From an uncultured Phascolarctobacterium sp. (GTDB lineage: Bacteria; Bacillota; Negativicutes; Acidaminococcales; Acidaminococcaceae): a stretch of DNA of 21,897 nucleotides. Of this stretch, positions 13,414 through 21,129 are shown in pieces (position 1 is the stretch's first letter; each line of letters opens with the position of its first letter). The notes below the pieces were generated by a model. The model was given only the letters and a program-made list of their open reading frames with translations, did no database searches and was not told where the DNA came from. Position numbers and translations under genes: made by a program. The stretch covers positions 1-21,897 of the forward strand of contig URXA01000021.1 of assembly GCA_900551745.1 (NCBI GenBank), written 5' to 3'.

Positions 13414-13917
13414 TTATTCGGCAGTGTCGGGGAAAATCCGTTTATGCAGCTTATATGCCAGCACAAGCCCTAAAATGCCTGTGATCATCTGCGGCCAGCC
13501 CATAATAAACAAAATGAATAACGCCAGCTTATCCGGCACTGCAACCAGCCACAAAACGAACAAACTGCTGCAATATAAAATAAACGTTTTAAAAAGAGGC
13601 GCGGCGATGATGATCCCCTTTCCCCAAAAACGGGAACACAGATATACCATCACCAAATTCCCTACAGCCACTACAGGGATCAAAAACGGAAGCGGCAGCT
13701 GCCCTTGAAAATACGCCATTACCGGCAGCAGCACCGCAATCATCACCGACGGCCATAAGCCAACGGTACGGGCCGCCAGCACCAAAACCATATTCACCAA
13801 TGTACCGACGATAAAAACAGTCCACATCGGCGGCATAGGGATCACCAAACGCAAGGCCTGCAGTACCAGACCTACGGCCAGCAGCATCGCCCCTCTTACC
13901 CAGTTATTATTTTTCAT
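13414..13917 (-). CDS. ECF-transporter S-component-like membrane protein
   Basis: 167 residues with five or six membrane helices. The N-terminus is short and basic, followed by AMLLAVGLVLQALRLVIPMPP. The middle part (FLIPVVAVGNLVMVYLCSRF) has the Pro...GN pattern seen in substrate-binding S components of ECF vitamin transporters. The length fits (S components are about 160-200 residues). No EcfA or EcfT is in the window, which is usual for group II modules that share a central energising unit. AGGAG lies 8 nt before the ATG. It starts 9 nt after the aminotransferase homologue, so the two are one operon. The substrate cannot be told; other small membrane families are possible. Confidence 0.75.
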   Translation of the reverse strand: MKNNNWVRGAMLLAVGLVLQALRLVIPMPPMWTVFIVGTLVNMVLVLAARTVGLWPSVMIAVLLPVMAYFQGQLPLPFLIPVVAVGNLVMVYLCSRFWGKGIIIAAPLFKTFILYCSSLFVLWLVAVPDKLALFILFIMGWPQMITGILGLVLAYKLHKRIFPDTAE

Positions 13918-13926
13918 TATCTTCTC

Positions 13927-14793
13927 CTATTTGGCCGGACATTCACGTTCTACAAAAGCTTTGAACGCAGCCTGCAGCTGCGGTACGATCTTACCTACGC
14001 CGCTGCCGATGAATTTACGGTCTATTTTAGTAACCGGCATGATCTCGCAGCGGGGGCCGCATAAAAATGCCTCTTCTGCTTTCAGGACAAAGTCCATATC
14101 AAAAGCTTTCTCGATGACCTGCATATCAATATCAGGCGCCAGACGTTCCTTGATCAGCCGGCGGGTAATATTTTTATGCACCAGATTATTGTCAGGATGT
14201 GTCCAGATCATTTCGTCTTTGATCACCATAAAGCTGCTTTCAGTGCTTTCAGTGATCTTACCGTTCTCACGAATAAAAAGAGTGTCAAAAGCATTGCTCT
14301 CCCGTGCTTTTTGACGTGCCAGGACTTCCGGCAGCCTGTTTAAGGTATTAACGTTGCAGAACTGCCAGCGATTATCCTCCGTCGTAATAATATTGACGCC
14401 GCTCTCACGTTTGGCCGCCAATGCTTCCCGGTCAGCTTCCACGATCGTCATAGTCAGCTGCGGCACCGACATTTCCGGAAACGCCAGCCCATAATCGGCA
14501 GTCCCGCGGGTGATCTGAGTATAGATCTCACCATTTTCAATACCGCTTGCAGCTATCAGCGCTTCATGGAATTCGATCAGTTCTTCGATCGTATAAACGG
14601 CAGGTATTTTCACCTTAATAACAGATTCGAATAAATTATCCATATGAGGTAATAAAGCAAAACAACGGCCATTGTAAACAGGCACTATCTCAAATACACC
14701 GTCGCCAAACTGGTGCCCCCTGTTGTGTACTGAAACCGCCGCCTCTTCTGCCGGCATGATCTCACCATCTACAAGAACTAGATTTTTGTACAT
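13927..14793 (-). CDS. Class IV aminotransferase homologue (D-alanine transaminase-like) lacking the PLP lysine
   Basis: 288 residues from the ATG at 14791-14793 (GGAGG 8 nt upstream; seven extra in-frame codons before it are ignored). The fold-type IV pattern is clear: VHNRGHQFGDGVFEIVPVYN, YTQITRGTADYGLAFP, ITESTESSFMVIKD, and a C-terminal EAFLCGPRCEIMPV. It aligns best with D-amino-acid aminotransferase. In that family the PLP Schiff-base lysine lies in RWxxxDIKSLNLLPNVLA; here the matching segment is RWQFCNVNTLNRLPEVLA, with Asn149 in place of Lys (codon AAT). Arg95 and Glu182 are kept. So the fold is intact but ordinary transamination is doubtful. It could be a lyase-like, sensory or decayed enzyme, or PLP-free. 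It is the first gene of an operon with the ECF-S-like gene. Confidence 0.85.
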   Translation of the reverse strand: MYKNLVLVDGEIMPAEEAAVSVHNRGHQFGDGVFEIVPVYNGRCFALLPHMDNLFESVIKVKIPAVYTIEELIEFHEALIAASGIENGEIYTQITRGTADYGLAFPEMSVPQLTMTIVEADREALAAKRESGVNIITTEDNRWQFCNVNTLNRLPEVLARQKARESNAFDTLFIRENGKITESTESSFMVIKDEMIWTHPDNNLVHKNITRRLIKERLAPDIDMQVIEKAFDMDFVLKAEEAFLCGPRCEIMPVTKIDRKFIGSGVGKIVPQLQAAFKAFVERECPAK

Positions 14794-14852
14794 AATTAAA
14801 ACCTCCATATGCAAATTTTGTATGAAAATTCACTTTTTTGTCACCGGAAATA

Positions 14853-14903
14853 TTGTATAATATAGAAAGAGCTGTGTAATATAACAGCTTTAATATTATA
14901 CAA
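14853..14903. promoter_or_regulatory. Nested inverted repeat carrying opposed -10 boxes between divergent genes
   Basis: The outer arms TTGTATAATAT (14853-14863) and ATATTATACAA (14893-14903) are perfect, 11 bp. The inner arms AGCTGT / ACAGCT (14870-14875, 14884-14889) hold an 8-nt loop. Each outer arm contains TATAAT, one per strand. The minus-strand one has CGGACA 18 bp upstream and probably serves the aminotransferase operon, with a leader of about 95 nt. The plus-strand one has no good -35. Confidence 0.6.
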
Positions 14904-14949
14904 CATTTTGTTAAATTTGTCCGCAAAGCTTTGAATAAAATGGTATGCG

Positions 14950-14955
14950 TATAAT
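14950..14955 (+). promoter_or_regulatory. Possible -10 of the antiporter gene
   Basis: TATAAT 26 nt before the ATG; the -35 region is weak (GCTTTG at 17 bp). It is an alternative to the -10 at 14856-14861. Confidence 0.4.
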
Positions 14956-14981
14956 AAATTTATGAAAGAAGGTGACTGCCT

Positions 14982-17303
14982 ATGGCTCATTTACCGCCGA
15001 TAGTCGCTGATTTAGCGATGATCCTTTTAGTGGCAGGTATTACGACGATCCTGTTCAAAAAACTCAATCAGCCTTTAGTCCTCGGTTATATTATTGCCGG
15101 CTTTATTACCGGCCCCCATTTCAACTTTTTCCCCACTGTATCAGACACCGCTAATATCAATGCCTGGTCTGAAATAGGCGTTATTTTTCTTTTGTTTGCT
15201 TTGGGCCTTGAGTTCAGCTTTTACAAGCTCAAAAGCGTAGGCAGTACGGCATTCATAGCCACCTTCGTTGAAATAGGCGGTATGCTTATCGTAGGTTATT
15301 TCACAGGCCATATGCTGGGCTGGGATCATATGGACAGCCTGTTCTTAGGCGGTATGCTGGCCATGTCGTCAACTACCATCATCATCAAAGCCTTTGAAGA
15401 CCTCAAGCTCAAAGGTCAGCGCTTTACAGAAATGGTTTTTGGTATTCTGATAGTTGAGGACATCGTCGGCATCATTATGATGGTGCTGCTTTCAACTTTA
15501 GCTGCTGCCAGCGCCGACATTTCCACGCTCGAGCTGATCGAAAGCGTCATGCGGCTGCTGTTCTTCCTGGTCTTATGGTTCGTTCTCGGTATGTATCTGG
15601 TCCCCTCCTTCTTCAAACGGGCCGAACGCCTGATGAACGACGAAACTCTGCTGGTTGCTTCTATCGGCCTTTGTCTTGGCATGGTAGTACTTGCTACCCA
15701 CATGGGCTTCTCGGCCGCTTTAGGCGCTTTCATCATGGGCTCTCTTATCGCCGAAGCACCAAGTGCCGAAAAAATAGAACATCTCGTCAAACCGGTCAAA
15801 GACCTGTTTGGAGCCGTCTTCTTTGTCTCAGTAGGTATGCTTGTTGATCCGGCCTTACTGCTGGAATACGCAGTACCTATTATCGTACTTGTAATGGTCA
15901 CCCTGGTCGGCAAGCTGCTGCTTTCCGGCGCCGGCGTACTGCTTTCCGGTCAAAACCTCAATACCTCCATGCACTGCGGTTTCAGTCTGGCACAGATCGG
16001 TGAATTTTCCTTCATCATCGCTTCTCTGGGTATGAGCCTTGGCGTTATCAGCGACTTTTTATATCCAATCATCGTCGCCGTATCTGTAATGACCACCTTT
16101 ACTACCCCGTTTTTCGTTATGGCGGCAGAACCGGCTTATCAGTTCACTAAAAAAATACTGCCGCAAAAAACACTGGAATGGCTCGACCGCTATACGGAAG
16201 AAACCCCTGACAATGACGGCAAAGACAGCGACTGGCGCGATTTTATGCGCGAATACTTTATCCGCATCCTGATTTTTACGACCATGCTCTCTGCAGTCGC
16301 CTTAGGTTCCTACTATTATCTGCAGCCATATCTGGCCGGAAAAATGACCGCACCATACAGCAATCTGCTGACAGCGCTGCTGACCCTGGTCGTTATGGCG
16401 CCGTTCCTGCGGGCAGTACTGGTCAATAAAACCAATCATCCTGAACTTTTCTCGACTCTGTGGTTCAAGAAACGTTCTAACCATATCCCGCTGACACTGC
16501 TGTTATTTTTAAAAGTTTTTATCGCAGCAGCATTCCTTTACTTTATTTTTGCCAAACTGCTTGGTCTGCAATCTCTGCTGGCCGCATTGGCAACAGCAGG
16601 CGCCGCTTATTTCATCTCCTCTTCCGACTGGCTGATGGGCGAATACCTGCGTATGGAATCACGTTTTCTGGTCAACTTGAACGAACGCCATATGCTCAAA
16701 CACCGCGAAGCCCTTGTTGAAGCAGGCGAAGAACACCTTTACGGCTGGTTCGACGAAGAATTACAGCTGGCCCGCTACAAAATCTGCGAAGATTCACCTA
16801 TGATCGGCCAAACGCTGATCCAGCTCGCATTCCGCGAGCTTTACGGCTGCAACATCCTGCAGGTTTCCACTCCTGAAGAAGTCGTCGATATGCCCGGCGG
16901 TCATCACATTCTGCAAAAAGATTCTACGCTCCTGATGATCGGGACAGATTCACAATTCAAACTGTTCGACACTGCAATCAACAGCCAGCGTCTGTGTATG
17001 ACTCTTGTAGAAGAACCAGTCACCATGCGCGAGTTTATGCTGCGTGAAGACAACGATAAAGAAAACCTGTCGGCATTCTTATCCTGTGCCATCACTATCG
17101 ACAAGCACTCGCCTATCCTTGGTAAATCCCTCAAAGACACCAATATCCGTGATGACTGGCACTGCCTTGTCATCGGTCTGGAACGCGGCAGCTACACCAT
17201 GACCAACCCCAATGTTTCGCTTGTTTTTGAAAAAGGCGACCTGCTGTGGGTCTTGGGCAAGCAAAAAATGATCAACCAGTTAGTACGTGAAGAAATCCTT
17301 TAA
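14982..17303 (+). CDS. CPA2-family cation:proton antiporter with two C-terminal TrkA-C-like domains
   Basis: 773 residues. Residues 1-385 are the Na+/H+-exchanger-type membrane domain (LGYIIAGFITGPHF, IGVIFLLFALGLEF, STTIIIKAFEDL, LIVEDIVGIIMMVLL with the ion-coupling Asp, GFSAALGAFIMGSLIAEAP, AVFFVSVGMLVDP). About 425-565 adds four more helices after a charged linker. About 590-690 and 690-773 are two TrkA-C/RCK-C-like units (CEDSPMIGQTLIQLAFRELY; DKHSPILGKSLKDTNIRDDW). There is no Rossmann TrkA-N nucleotide domain between them, unlike KefB/KefC. It should export K+ or Na+ against protons, gated by a ligand at the C-terminal units. AAGGTGA lies 8 nt before the ATG. It is divergent from the aminotransferase operon and convergent with the phosphoesterase. 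Confidence 0.94.
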   Translation: MAHLPPIVADLAMILLVAGITTILFKKLNQPLVLGYIIAGFITGPHFNFFPTVSDTANINAWSEIGVIFLLFALGLEFSFYKLKSVGSTAFIATFVEIGGMLIVGYFTGHMLGWDHMDSLFLGGMLAMSSTTIIIKAFEDLKLKGQRFTEMVFGILIVEDIVGIIMMVLLSTLAAASADISTLELIESVMRLLFFLVLWFVLGMYLVPSFFKRAERLMNDETLLVASIGLCLGMVVLATHMGFSAALGAFIMGSLIAEAPSAEKIEHLVKPVKDLFGAVFFVSVGMLVDPALLLEYAVPIIVLVMVTLVGKLLLSGAGVLLSGQNLNTSMHCGFSLAQIGEFSFIIASLGMSLGVISDFLYPIIVAVSVMTTFTTPFFVMAAEPAYQFTKKILPQKTLEWLDRYTEETPDNDGKDSDWRDFMREYFIRILIFTTMLSAVALGSYYYLQPYLAGKMTAPYSNLLTALLTLVVMAPFLRAVLVNKTNHPELFSTLWFKKRSNHIPLTLLLFLKVFIAAAFLYFIFAKLLGLQSLLAALATAGAAYFISSSDWLMGEYLRMESRFLVNLNERHMLKHREALVEAGEEHLYGWFDEELQLARYKICEDSPMIGQTLIQLAFRELYGCNILQVSTPEEVVDMPGGHHILQKDSTLLMIGTDSQFKLFDTAINSQRLCMTLVEEPVTMREFMLREDNDKENLSAFLSCAITIDKHSPILGKSLKDTNIRDDWHCLVIGLERGSYTMTNPNVSLVFEKGDLLWVLGKQKMINQLVREEIL

Positions 17304-17310
17304 AAACAAA

Positions 17311-17345
17311 CAAAAAAACCTTCGGCAATGCCGAAGGTTTTTTAT
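17311..17345. terminator. Bidirectional terminator between antiporter and metallophosphoesterase genes
   Basis: AAACCTTCGGC / GCCGAAGGTTT, 11 pairs around AAT (17318-17342), with A-run and T-run on the two sides; convergent genes. Confidence 0.94.
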
Positions 17346-18434
17346 TTATTTTCCCTGTAAATTTATAACAACTATTTCCGGTTTCAGCTCCGTCCGCACC
17401 GGCGGCCCCCAAAACCCGTAGCCATTGCTGACGATAGCAGTCAGGTCGCCAAACCGGGCCAAACCATAATCCAGCTTATACATCCGCTGCGTAACCAGCC
17501 TATTCGGAAACATCTGCCCTGTATGGGTATGCCCGGCTAGATACATATCATAACCGGCCTCAGAGGCAGCCTCCATCCGGCGCGGCTGATGATCGATCAG
17601 GATACTGTAATACTTATCGTTATCGACGCTCAGAGCCTGCAAAGGAACGATACTGGCCGAGACCCTATAATCATGCAAACCGGTAATTTTCAATTTATCA
17701 TCGACCACTGTGCTCTCATCAGTCAGTATACTGATATTATTAGCTGCCAGCAAAGCTCTCAGCTCGTCAGGACGGTCAAGATAATCATGGTTCCCATAAG
17801 CTCCGTAGACCCCTAACGGTGCCTGCAGCGCCTTTAACGGAGCCAGTGAATCCTCCTCAATGATATACTGCAGCCGCTCATCCATAATATCGCCGGCAAT
17901 CAGTACTAAATCGGGCTGCTGCGCATTGACCAGCTCCGCCAAACCTTTACTGTAATCATAACCAAGCTCGCGCCCCAAATGGATATCGCTGACAAGCACT
18001 ATTTTATACTGCTTATCAGAAGACAGCTTATCGGTAACAACGGTTTCCGTGCGTACAACAGGGCTAAACGCGCGCCAGCTGCCCCAGGCAACAAAAATTG
18101 CCAGCACTATCGCACCCGCAGCGGCAAACTGCATAAACGGCAGCTTGAATGAAAAAATACGCAAAACCGCATATACGACGCCATGCACGACCATCAAAAG
18201 CAGCGAATAATACAAAAACGCGATCCAATAACCGCTCAGCCAGGCCGAAAGCTTTAACAGCGGCAGCGGCAGACTTTCAGGCAAAACACGGCTGCCGACA
18301 GTATTCAGCATCAGCAGCACATATAAAACGATAAACGGCGCCGACCTCATAAACGAAAAGGCATGACTGTAATAGACCCACGCCAAAGAACTCAAAACAA
18401 AATCTATCAAGGAAATAAACAGAATCACACTCAA
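17346..18434 (-). CDS. Membrane-anchored calcineurin-like metallophosphoesterase
   Basis: 362 residues. The first 120 residues form about four membrane helices. From about 143 comes the metallophosphoesterase domain with all five motifs in order: SDIH (Asp150, His152), GDIMD (Asp182), GNHDY (Asn215, His216), IDHQP, and AGHTHTGQ near 305. It resembles the YkuE/YaeI-type family acting on phospholipid-like or UDP-lipid phosphoesters; the substrate is unknown. The start is a TTG at 18432-18434 with GGAGGAG 9 nt upstream; no ATG fits. The promoter has TTGACT and TATAAT separated by 19 bp, shared in design with the flavodoxin gene. Confidence 0.93.
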   Translation of the reverse strand: MSVILFISLIDFVLSSLAWVYYSHAFSFMRSAPFIVLYVLLMLNTVGSRVLPESLPLPLLKLSAWLSGYWIAFLYYSLLLMVVHGVVYAVLRIFSFKLPFMQFAAAGAIVLAIFVAWGSWRAFSPVVRTETVVTDKLSSDKQYKIVLVSDIHLGRELGYDYSKGLAELVNAQQPDLVLIAGDIMDERLQYIIEEDSLAPLKALQAPLGVYGAYGNHDYLDRPDELRALLAANNISILTDESTVVDDKLKITGLHDYRVSASIVPLQALSVDNDKYYSILIDHQPRRMEAASEAGYDMYLAGHTHTGQMFPNRLVTQRMYKLDYGLARFGDLTAIVSNGYGFWGPPVRTELKPEIVVINLQGK

Positions 18435-18692
18435 AAGAACAATCTCCTCCCGAAGCTCAGTTTTTATACTAAATATTATTCGCAGCCCTCAAAAACTTCT
18501 ATGCCTTTATTATACAGGTTAAAGTCCGCTCCAAGTCAAGTAGCAAAGCTGCTATTTTAGTCCCTGAATGAATAAATTTACAAAAAGTTTGAACTTTCCT
18601 GCGAAGAATGCTGTTTTTTTATTTTTACCGCAAAGTTACTTGCTTTCTCCCAGACAAACATCTCCATCTGCTGCAAAATTTAAATTTGATAT
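18435..18692. other. Intergenic region between metallophosphoesterase and flavodoxin genes
   Basis: It contains the MerR-type promoter (18509-18539). From 18541 to 18692 I see no further gene or structure before the flavodoxin terminator. Confidence 0.6.
18509..18539 (-). promoter_or_regulatory. MerR-type promoter (19-bp spacer) of the metallophosphoesterase gene
   Basis: TTGACT (18534-18539), a 19-bp spacer, TATAAT (18509-18514). The spacer holds TTGGAG-N4-CTTTAA, an imperfect dyad. Spacers of 19 bp are poor for unaided sigma-A and are typical of MerR-activated promoters. Confidence 0.65.
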
Positions 18693-18730
18693 AAAAACAG
18701 AGAGAGCTCAAAAAGCCCTCTCTGTTTTTT
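18693..18730 (-). terminator. Terminator of the exported flavodoxin gene
   Basis: AACAGAGAG-a-GC / GC-c-CTCTCTGTT, a stem with one mismatch, and T-runs on both sides; it lies about 20 nt after the stop. Confidence 0.88.
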
Positions 18731-18749
18731 ACTGTCAGGAAATGATATT

Positions 18750-19361
18750 TTATTTTACTAACCCCAAGCGTTTCAGCCAGGCGCTGACATCGCTCTGGGC
18801 ATTTTGCGCGCTGCCGCCGCTGACTACCAACGCATCCAGCACTGTAGCTCCGGGAACAGCTTTCTTTAGATCGCTGACACAATTAGCTACGCCACCGCCG
18901 CCGTGAGTAACGAACGGCACGATAGTTTTGCCTGACAAATCATACTGCTCTAAAAAAGTGAACATCGGCATCGGCATCGTGCTCCACCAGTTAGGCACAC
19001 CGATATAAACAACATCGTAATCCGCCATATTTTCTACACGTCCGTTAATTGCAGGCCGCGCGTTATTATCACGTTCAGCCCTGGCAACTTCAGTAGTTTC
19101 CCTATAAGCCTCAGGATACGGAGTGACCGTAGTCACCCTGAACATATCCGCCCCTGTTTCATTGCCTATCATTCTGGCAAGAGCCTCTGTATTACCCGAA
19201 CGCGAATAATATACGACCAAAGCTTTACTGCCGTTACTTTTATTTTCAGTTTGCATGACCTTACCTCCATTATCAGTAGAAATAGCTTCGGCATTACTGC
19301 CGCCGCAAGCCGCCACCAGCATTGCCAGCATCGACATCAGCACCACAACAAATTTTTTCAT
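18750..19361 (-). CDS. Flavodoxin with a lipoprotein signal
   Basis: 203 residues from the ATG at 19359-19361 (AGGAGG 6 nt upstream; a further in-frame ATG lies inside that ribosome site and is rejected). The N-terminus is a lipoprotein signal: MKKFVVVLM, then LVAACGG with the lipobox Cys. After a Ser/Asn-rich linker the flavodoxin domain begins with the FMN phosphate loop VVYYSRSGNTEALA. It continues through YDVVYIGVPNWWSTMPMP, the isoalloxazine-flanking part, and FVTHGGGGVAN. The type is Flavodoxin_4, known for cytosolic and occasionally exported members. As a lipoprotein it should work outside the cytoplasmic membrane. Promoter: a 19-bp spacer of MerR type, alike to that of the next gene downstream. 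Confidence 0.93.
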   Translation of the reverse strand: MKKFVVVLMSMLAMLVAACGGSNAEAISTDNGGKVMQTENKSNGSKALVVYYSRSGNTEALARMIGNETGADMFRVTTVTPYPEAYRETTEVARAERDNNARPAINGRVENMADYDVVYIGVPNWWSTMPMPMFTFLEQYDLSGKTIVPFVTHGGGGVANCVSDLKKAVPGATVLDALVVSGGSAQNAQSDVSAWLKRLGLVK

Positions 19362-19436
19362 ACTATACCTCCTCATCTTTTATTTTACCCAAAGCAGCGT
19401 TTGCTATTTGACCATAACACGTTTGCCTTTGATTTG

Positions 19437-19467
19437 ATTCTACAGGCTAGAGTCAACTTCAAGTCAA
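19437..19467 (-). promoter_or_regulatory. MerR-type promoter (19-bp spacer) of the exported flavodoxin gene
   Basis: TTGACT (19462-19467), a 19-bp spacer, TAGAAT (19437-19442). The spacer has TTGAAGTTGACTCTAG, with a core AGT-TG-ACT dyad. It is the same design as at 18509-18539, with high identity across both. Confidence 0.7.
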
Positions 19468-19519
19468 GCATTTCCAGTTAAAGTTTACAAAAAGTTCATA
19501 TTATAAATACCCGCTTGAG

Positions 19520-19554
19520 CCAAAAAGAAACCCCGCATGCCAATGCATACGGGG
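19520..19554 (-). terminator. Terminator of the rubredoxin-GltB-like gene
   Basis: CCCCGTATGC / GCATGCGGGG on the minus strand (one G-U), 4-nt loop ATTG, then TTTCTTTTT. It lies 26 nt after the stop. Confidence 0.88.
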
Positions 19555-19579
19555 GAAGCTTTCACAACATATTTAGCTG

Positions 19580-20980
19580 TCAGGCATGAGGAATATTAGT
19601 ATAGTCAGAAATCTCACGATTGATCGTACACAAATCACCTGCATTCAAATCATGCAGATTCTTATGACCAGTGATGCGGGCATATGTTTTCAGCTCTGCC
19701 AGAGAACAATTCAAAAAGTTTGCCACCCTCTGCGCCGATGCTTCGATCTTCAATCTGGAACGCAGCTCCTGATCCTGCGTCGCGATACCGACAGGACATT
19801 TACCCGTCCCGCAGATACGATACTGCTGGCAGGCCGCCGCAATCAAAGCAGCCGATGCTACTGCCACAGCATCCGCACCCATAGCCAAAGCCTTGGCGAA
19901 ATCGGACGATACCCGCAGACCGCCGGTGATCACCAGAGCGATATCATCAGCTCCCACAGCATCAAGATACTTGCGGGCACGGTACAAAGCATAAACGGTC
20001 GGCACGCTGGTCGCATCACGGACCAGCTTCGGGCTGGCTCCTGTAGCGCCGCCGCGTCCGTCGATCGTAATAAAATCAGGCTCTGCAAAAACGCAGAACT
20101 CCAAATCACGTTCCAGCTTACCGGCTGCGATCTTGATACCGATAGGCCTGCCGTCAGACTCCTCGCGCAGCTTCGTCACCAATGCTTTCAAATCCTCTTT
20201 CGTATTGATATCAGGAAACTTGGACGGGCTGATAACATCTTCACCCAAAGGTTTATTCCTGATCGCCGCTATTTCCGGTGTCACTTTGCTGCCGGGAAGA
20301 TGCCCGCCCATACCGGGCTTCGTCCCCTGGCCGATCTTGATCTCGATCGCATCGGCATTACGCAGATTTTCACGGGTCACACTGTATAAATTGGGGATAT
20401 ATTCAAAAATATATTTATGCGCCGCTGCCATTTCTTCCGGCAGAATACCGCCCTCGCCACTGCACATCGCCGCACCTGCCAAAGCGCTGCCTCTGGCTAA
20501 AGCCACCTTAGTCTCTTTTGACAAAGCTCCGAAAGACATATGTGAAACAAAGATCGGATTAGTCAAAATCAACGGCTTCTTCGCATTTTTACCAATCACA
20601 GTCGTCGTATCGACCGCGTCATGATCGTTGAGCGGCGGCGGATTCAGCTGATTGCCCAGCAGCAGGATATCGTCCCAGCCCGGCATCGGCATCTGCGTAC
20701 CCATCGCACCGATGATCGACTTGCCTGTTACCGCCATTTCATGGATATCGTCCATATAACGGCAGCCGGCGTCACAACGGGCGTATGCCGGATCATAAGC
20801 CAGCTCCTCCGAAGCTGCAGCGGCTTCCAGAGCAGTAGAAGCGTCGGCAGCTTCGCTGTCGTTTTCCTCCATCAAAACCATCGTCATTCCACAGACCGGG
20901 CATTTACTGTCAGGCAGCGGCTGACCCTCTTTTTCTTCGTCATAAATATAACCGCAGACACTGCATTTATATTTTGCCAT
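19580..20980 (-). CDS. Rubredoxin-fused glutamate-synthase-like FMN protein
   Basis: 466 residues. An N-terminal rubredoxin-like knuckle pair (C6-x2-C9 in YKCSVCGYIYDEE, C27-x2-C30 in DSKCPVCGM) is joined by an acidic/Ala linker (38-62) to a GltB synthase-type FMN barrel from about 70. Barrel motifs are HMSFGALSKETKVALARG, GTKPGMGGHLPGSKVTPEIA, and FITIDGRGGATGASPK. A cluster motif, CQQYRICGTGKCPVGIATQD, carries C384, C390 and C395, which can hold the 3Fe-4S centre. The Ntn glutaminase and GltD are missing, as in archaeal-type GltB homologues. A glutamate synthase role is possible but the electron donor and ammonia source are unknown. GGAGG lies 9 nt before the ATG. It is monocistronic. Confidence 0.93.
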   Translation of the reverse strand: MAKYKCSVCGYIYDEEKEGQPLPDSKCPVCGMTMVLMEENDSEAADASTALEAAAASEELAYDPAYARCDAGCRYMDDIHEMAVTGKSIIGAMGTQMPMPGWDDILLLGNQLNPPPLNDHDAVDTTTVIGKNAKKPLILTNPIFVSHMSFGALSKETKVALARGSALAGAAMCSGEGGILPEEMAAAHKYIFEYIPNLYSVTRENLRNADAIEIKIGQGTKPGMGGHLPGSKVTPEIAAIRNKPLGEDVISPSKFPDINTKEDLKALVTKLREESDGRPIGIKIAAGKLERDLEFCVFAEPDFITIDGRGGATGASPKLVRDATSVPTVYALYRARKYLDAVGADDIALVITGGLRVSSDFAKALAMGADAVAVASAALIAAACQQYRICGTGKCPVGIATQDQELRSRLKIEASAQRVANFLNCSLAELKTYARITGHKNLHDLNAGDLCTINREISDYTNIPHA

Positions 20981-21036
20981 TTCTCCTCAACCTCCATTTT
21001 TCCAATAATCATTATCTAATAATATATTCTGTATCT

Positions 21037-21065
21037 ATTATAAGTTTTCTGAAAATTATCGTCAA
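21037..21065 (-). promoter_or_regulatory. Promoter of the rubredoxin-GltB-like gene
   Basis: TTGACG (21060-21065), 17-bp spacer, TATAAT (21037-21042), minus strand, 56 nt before the ATG. Confidence 0.88.
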
Positions 21066-21087
21066 GCCGTTTTCTGTTTTTTCATAG

Positions 21088-21120
21088 CAAAAGCACCACC
21101 TGAAATCAGATGGTGCTTTT
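21088..21120 (-). terminator. Terminator of the secreted small protein gene
   Basis: AAAAGCACCA-tCTGA / TCAGg-TGGTGCTTTT on the minus strand, 2-nt loop, with a short T-run; about 10 nt after the stop. Confidence 0.8.
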
Positions 21121-21129
21121 AAACTGCTG

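Noticed and set aside
14982..17303. Naming the antiporter KefB or KefC
   Set aside because: The TrkA-N (Rossmann) domain typical of KefB/C is missing, and two TrkA-C-like units plus four extra helices are present.
19586..20389. A long plus-strand frame of 267 codons
   Set aside because: It is antisense to the rubredoxin-GltB-like gene, rich in Arg/His/Cys/Gln, and has no ribosome site.
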